Under the pieces are notes generated by a model. The model was not told where the DNA came from. It made no database searches and saw nothing but the letters and a program-made list of their open reading frames with translations. 64,000 nucleotides of DNA from Saccharothrix deserti. GTDB lineage: Bacteria; Actinomycetota; Actinomycetes; Mycobacteriales; Pseudonocardiaceae. The DNA lies in assembly GCF_009769385.1 (NCBI RefSeq), contig NZ_VKAB01000008.1, positions 434,001 to 498,000 of the forward strand, given 5' to 3'. Positions 63,933 to 64,000 of this stretch are shown piece by piece. How positions within the stretch are numbered: position 1 is the first letter of the stretch; every line of letters starts with the position of its first letter. The position numbers were made by a program, and so were the translations under genes.

Positions 63933-64000
63933 GCGACTCCCTGTGCGGTGGTGCGACTCGTCGATGCTATCCGGGTACCGGGATCGCGCTCGGCGACGGA

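Overview
The window is about 70% G+C and comes from a mycelial actinomycete, most likely Pseudonocardiales (Saccharothrix/Actinosynnema/Lentzea-like). The evidence is the codon use, the many GTG starts and 4-base stop/start overlaps, a menaquinone pathway whose gene order recalls mycobacteria (menA, menE, menB, menD, mgtA, menG, menJ; hemL-pgm-resA-ccdA-resB-ccsA; galE2-like/acyltransferase ... hemA-hemC-hemD-hemB), and the Streptomyces-type developmental regulators BldC and BldN/RsbN. No rRNA, tRNA, CRISPR array, phage or insertion sequence was seen; nearly everything is core metabolism.

Layout. 1-12158: nuoA to nuoL of respiratory complex I on the minus strand, cut by the left edge inside nuoL. 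12159-14573: nuo control region, then menJ and menG. 14574-17057: a repeat-filled gap and two GT4 glycosyltransferases, the second MgtA-like. 17190-22809: inositol monophosphatase-like gene, a membrane protein, the phenylacetyl-CoA epoxidase genes paaABCDE and a DUF3592-like gene. 22873-31843: menF, an M1 metallopeptidase, menD, menB, menE, a secreted SH3 protein and menA. 31965-36654: Cds1-like PLP enzyme, ADP-ribosylglycohydrolase, PadR and Lrp regulators, bldC and small membrane proteins. 36701-45333: MinD-like ATPase, cytochrome c maturation genes (ccsA, resB, ccdA, resA), a secreted M64 peptidase on the other strand, a phosphatase and hemL. 45345-49039: a run of related small membrane proteins. 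49036-55114: hemB, hemD/cobA, hemC, hemA and rex. 55364-64000: sulfite-oxidase-like molybdoenzyme, glutaredoxin, AMP-ligase, bldN, rsbN, HAD phosphatase, acyltransferase and epimerase.

The theme is respiration: complex I (NADH to menaquinone), most of menaquinone synthesis (menC is not here), heme synthesis and cytochrome c maturation, with the NADH-sensing repressor Rex encoded beside the heme genes. Two perfect Rex operators precede nuoA, a near-perfect one precedes rex, and a weaker one precedes menJ, so one redox sensor probably ties these blocks together.

The most unusual signal is a repeated 81-bp element at 4357-4437 and 54223-54303. Each copy is a 26-codon reading frame (MSELASES...TPSAxEVCA) that ends in an ATGA overlap with the start of a respiratory or heme gene (nuoH, hemA), carries that gene's Shine-Dalgarno sequence and, in the nuo copy, also begins in an ATGA overlap with the stop of nuoG. 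Other structures of note: hairpins enclosing the start region of menA and the Shine-Dalgarno sequence of the gene after bldC, a 17-bp triplication that makes two six-codon reading frames between two glycosyltransferases, a cluster of seven 15-16-bp repeats, a 126-bp element with inverted termini, and a terminator-like repeat with a consensus DnaA box found twice between convergent genes.
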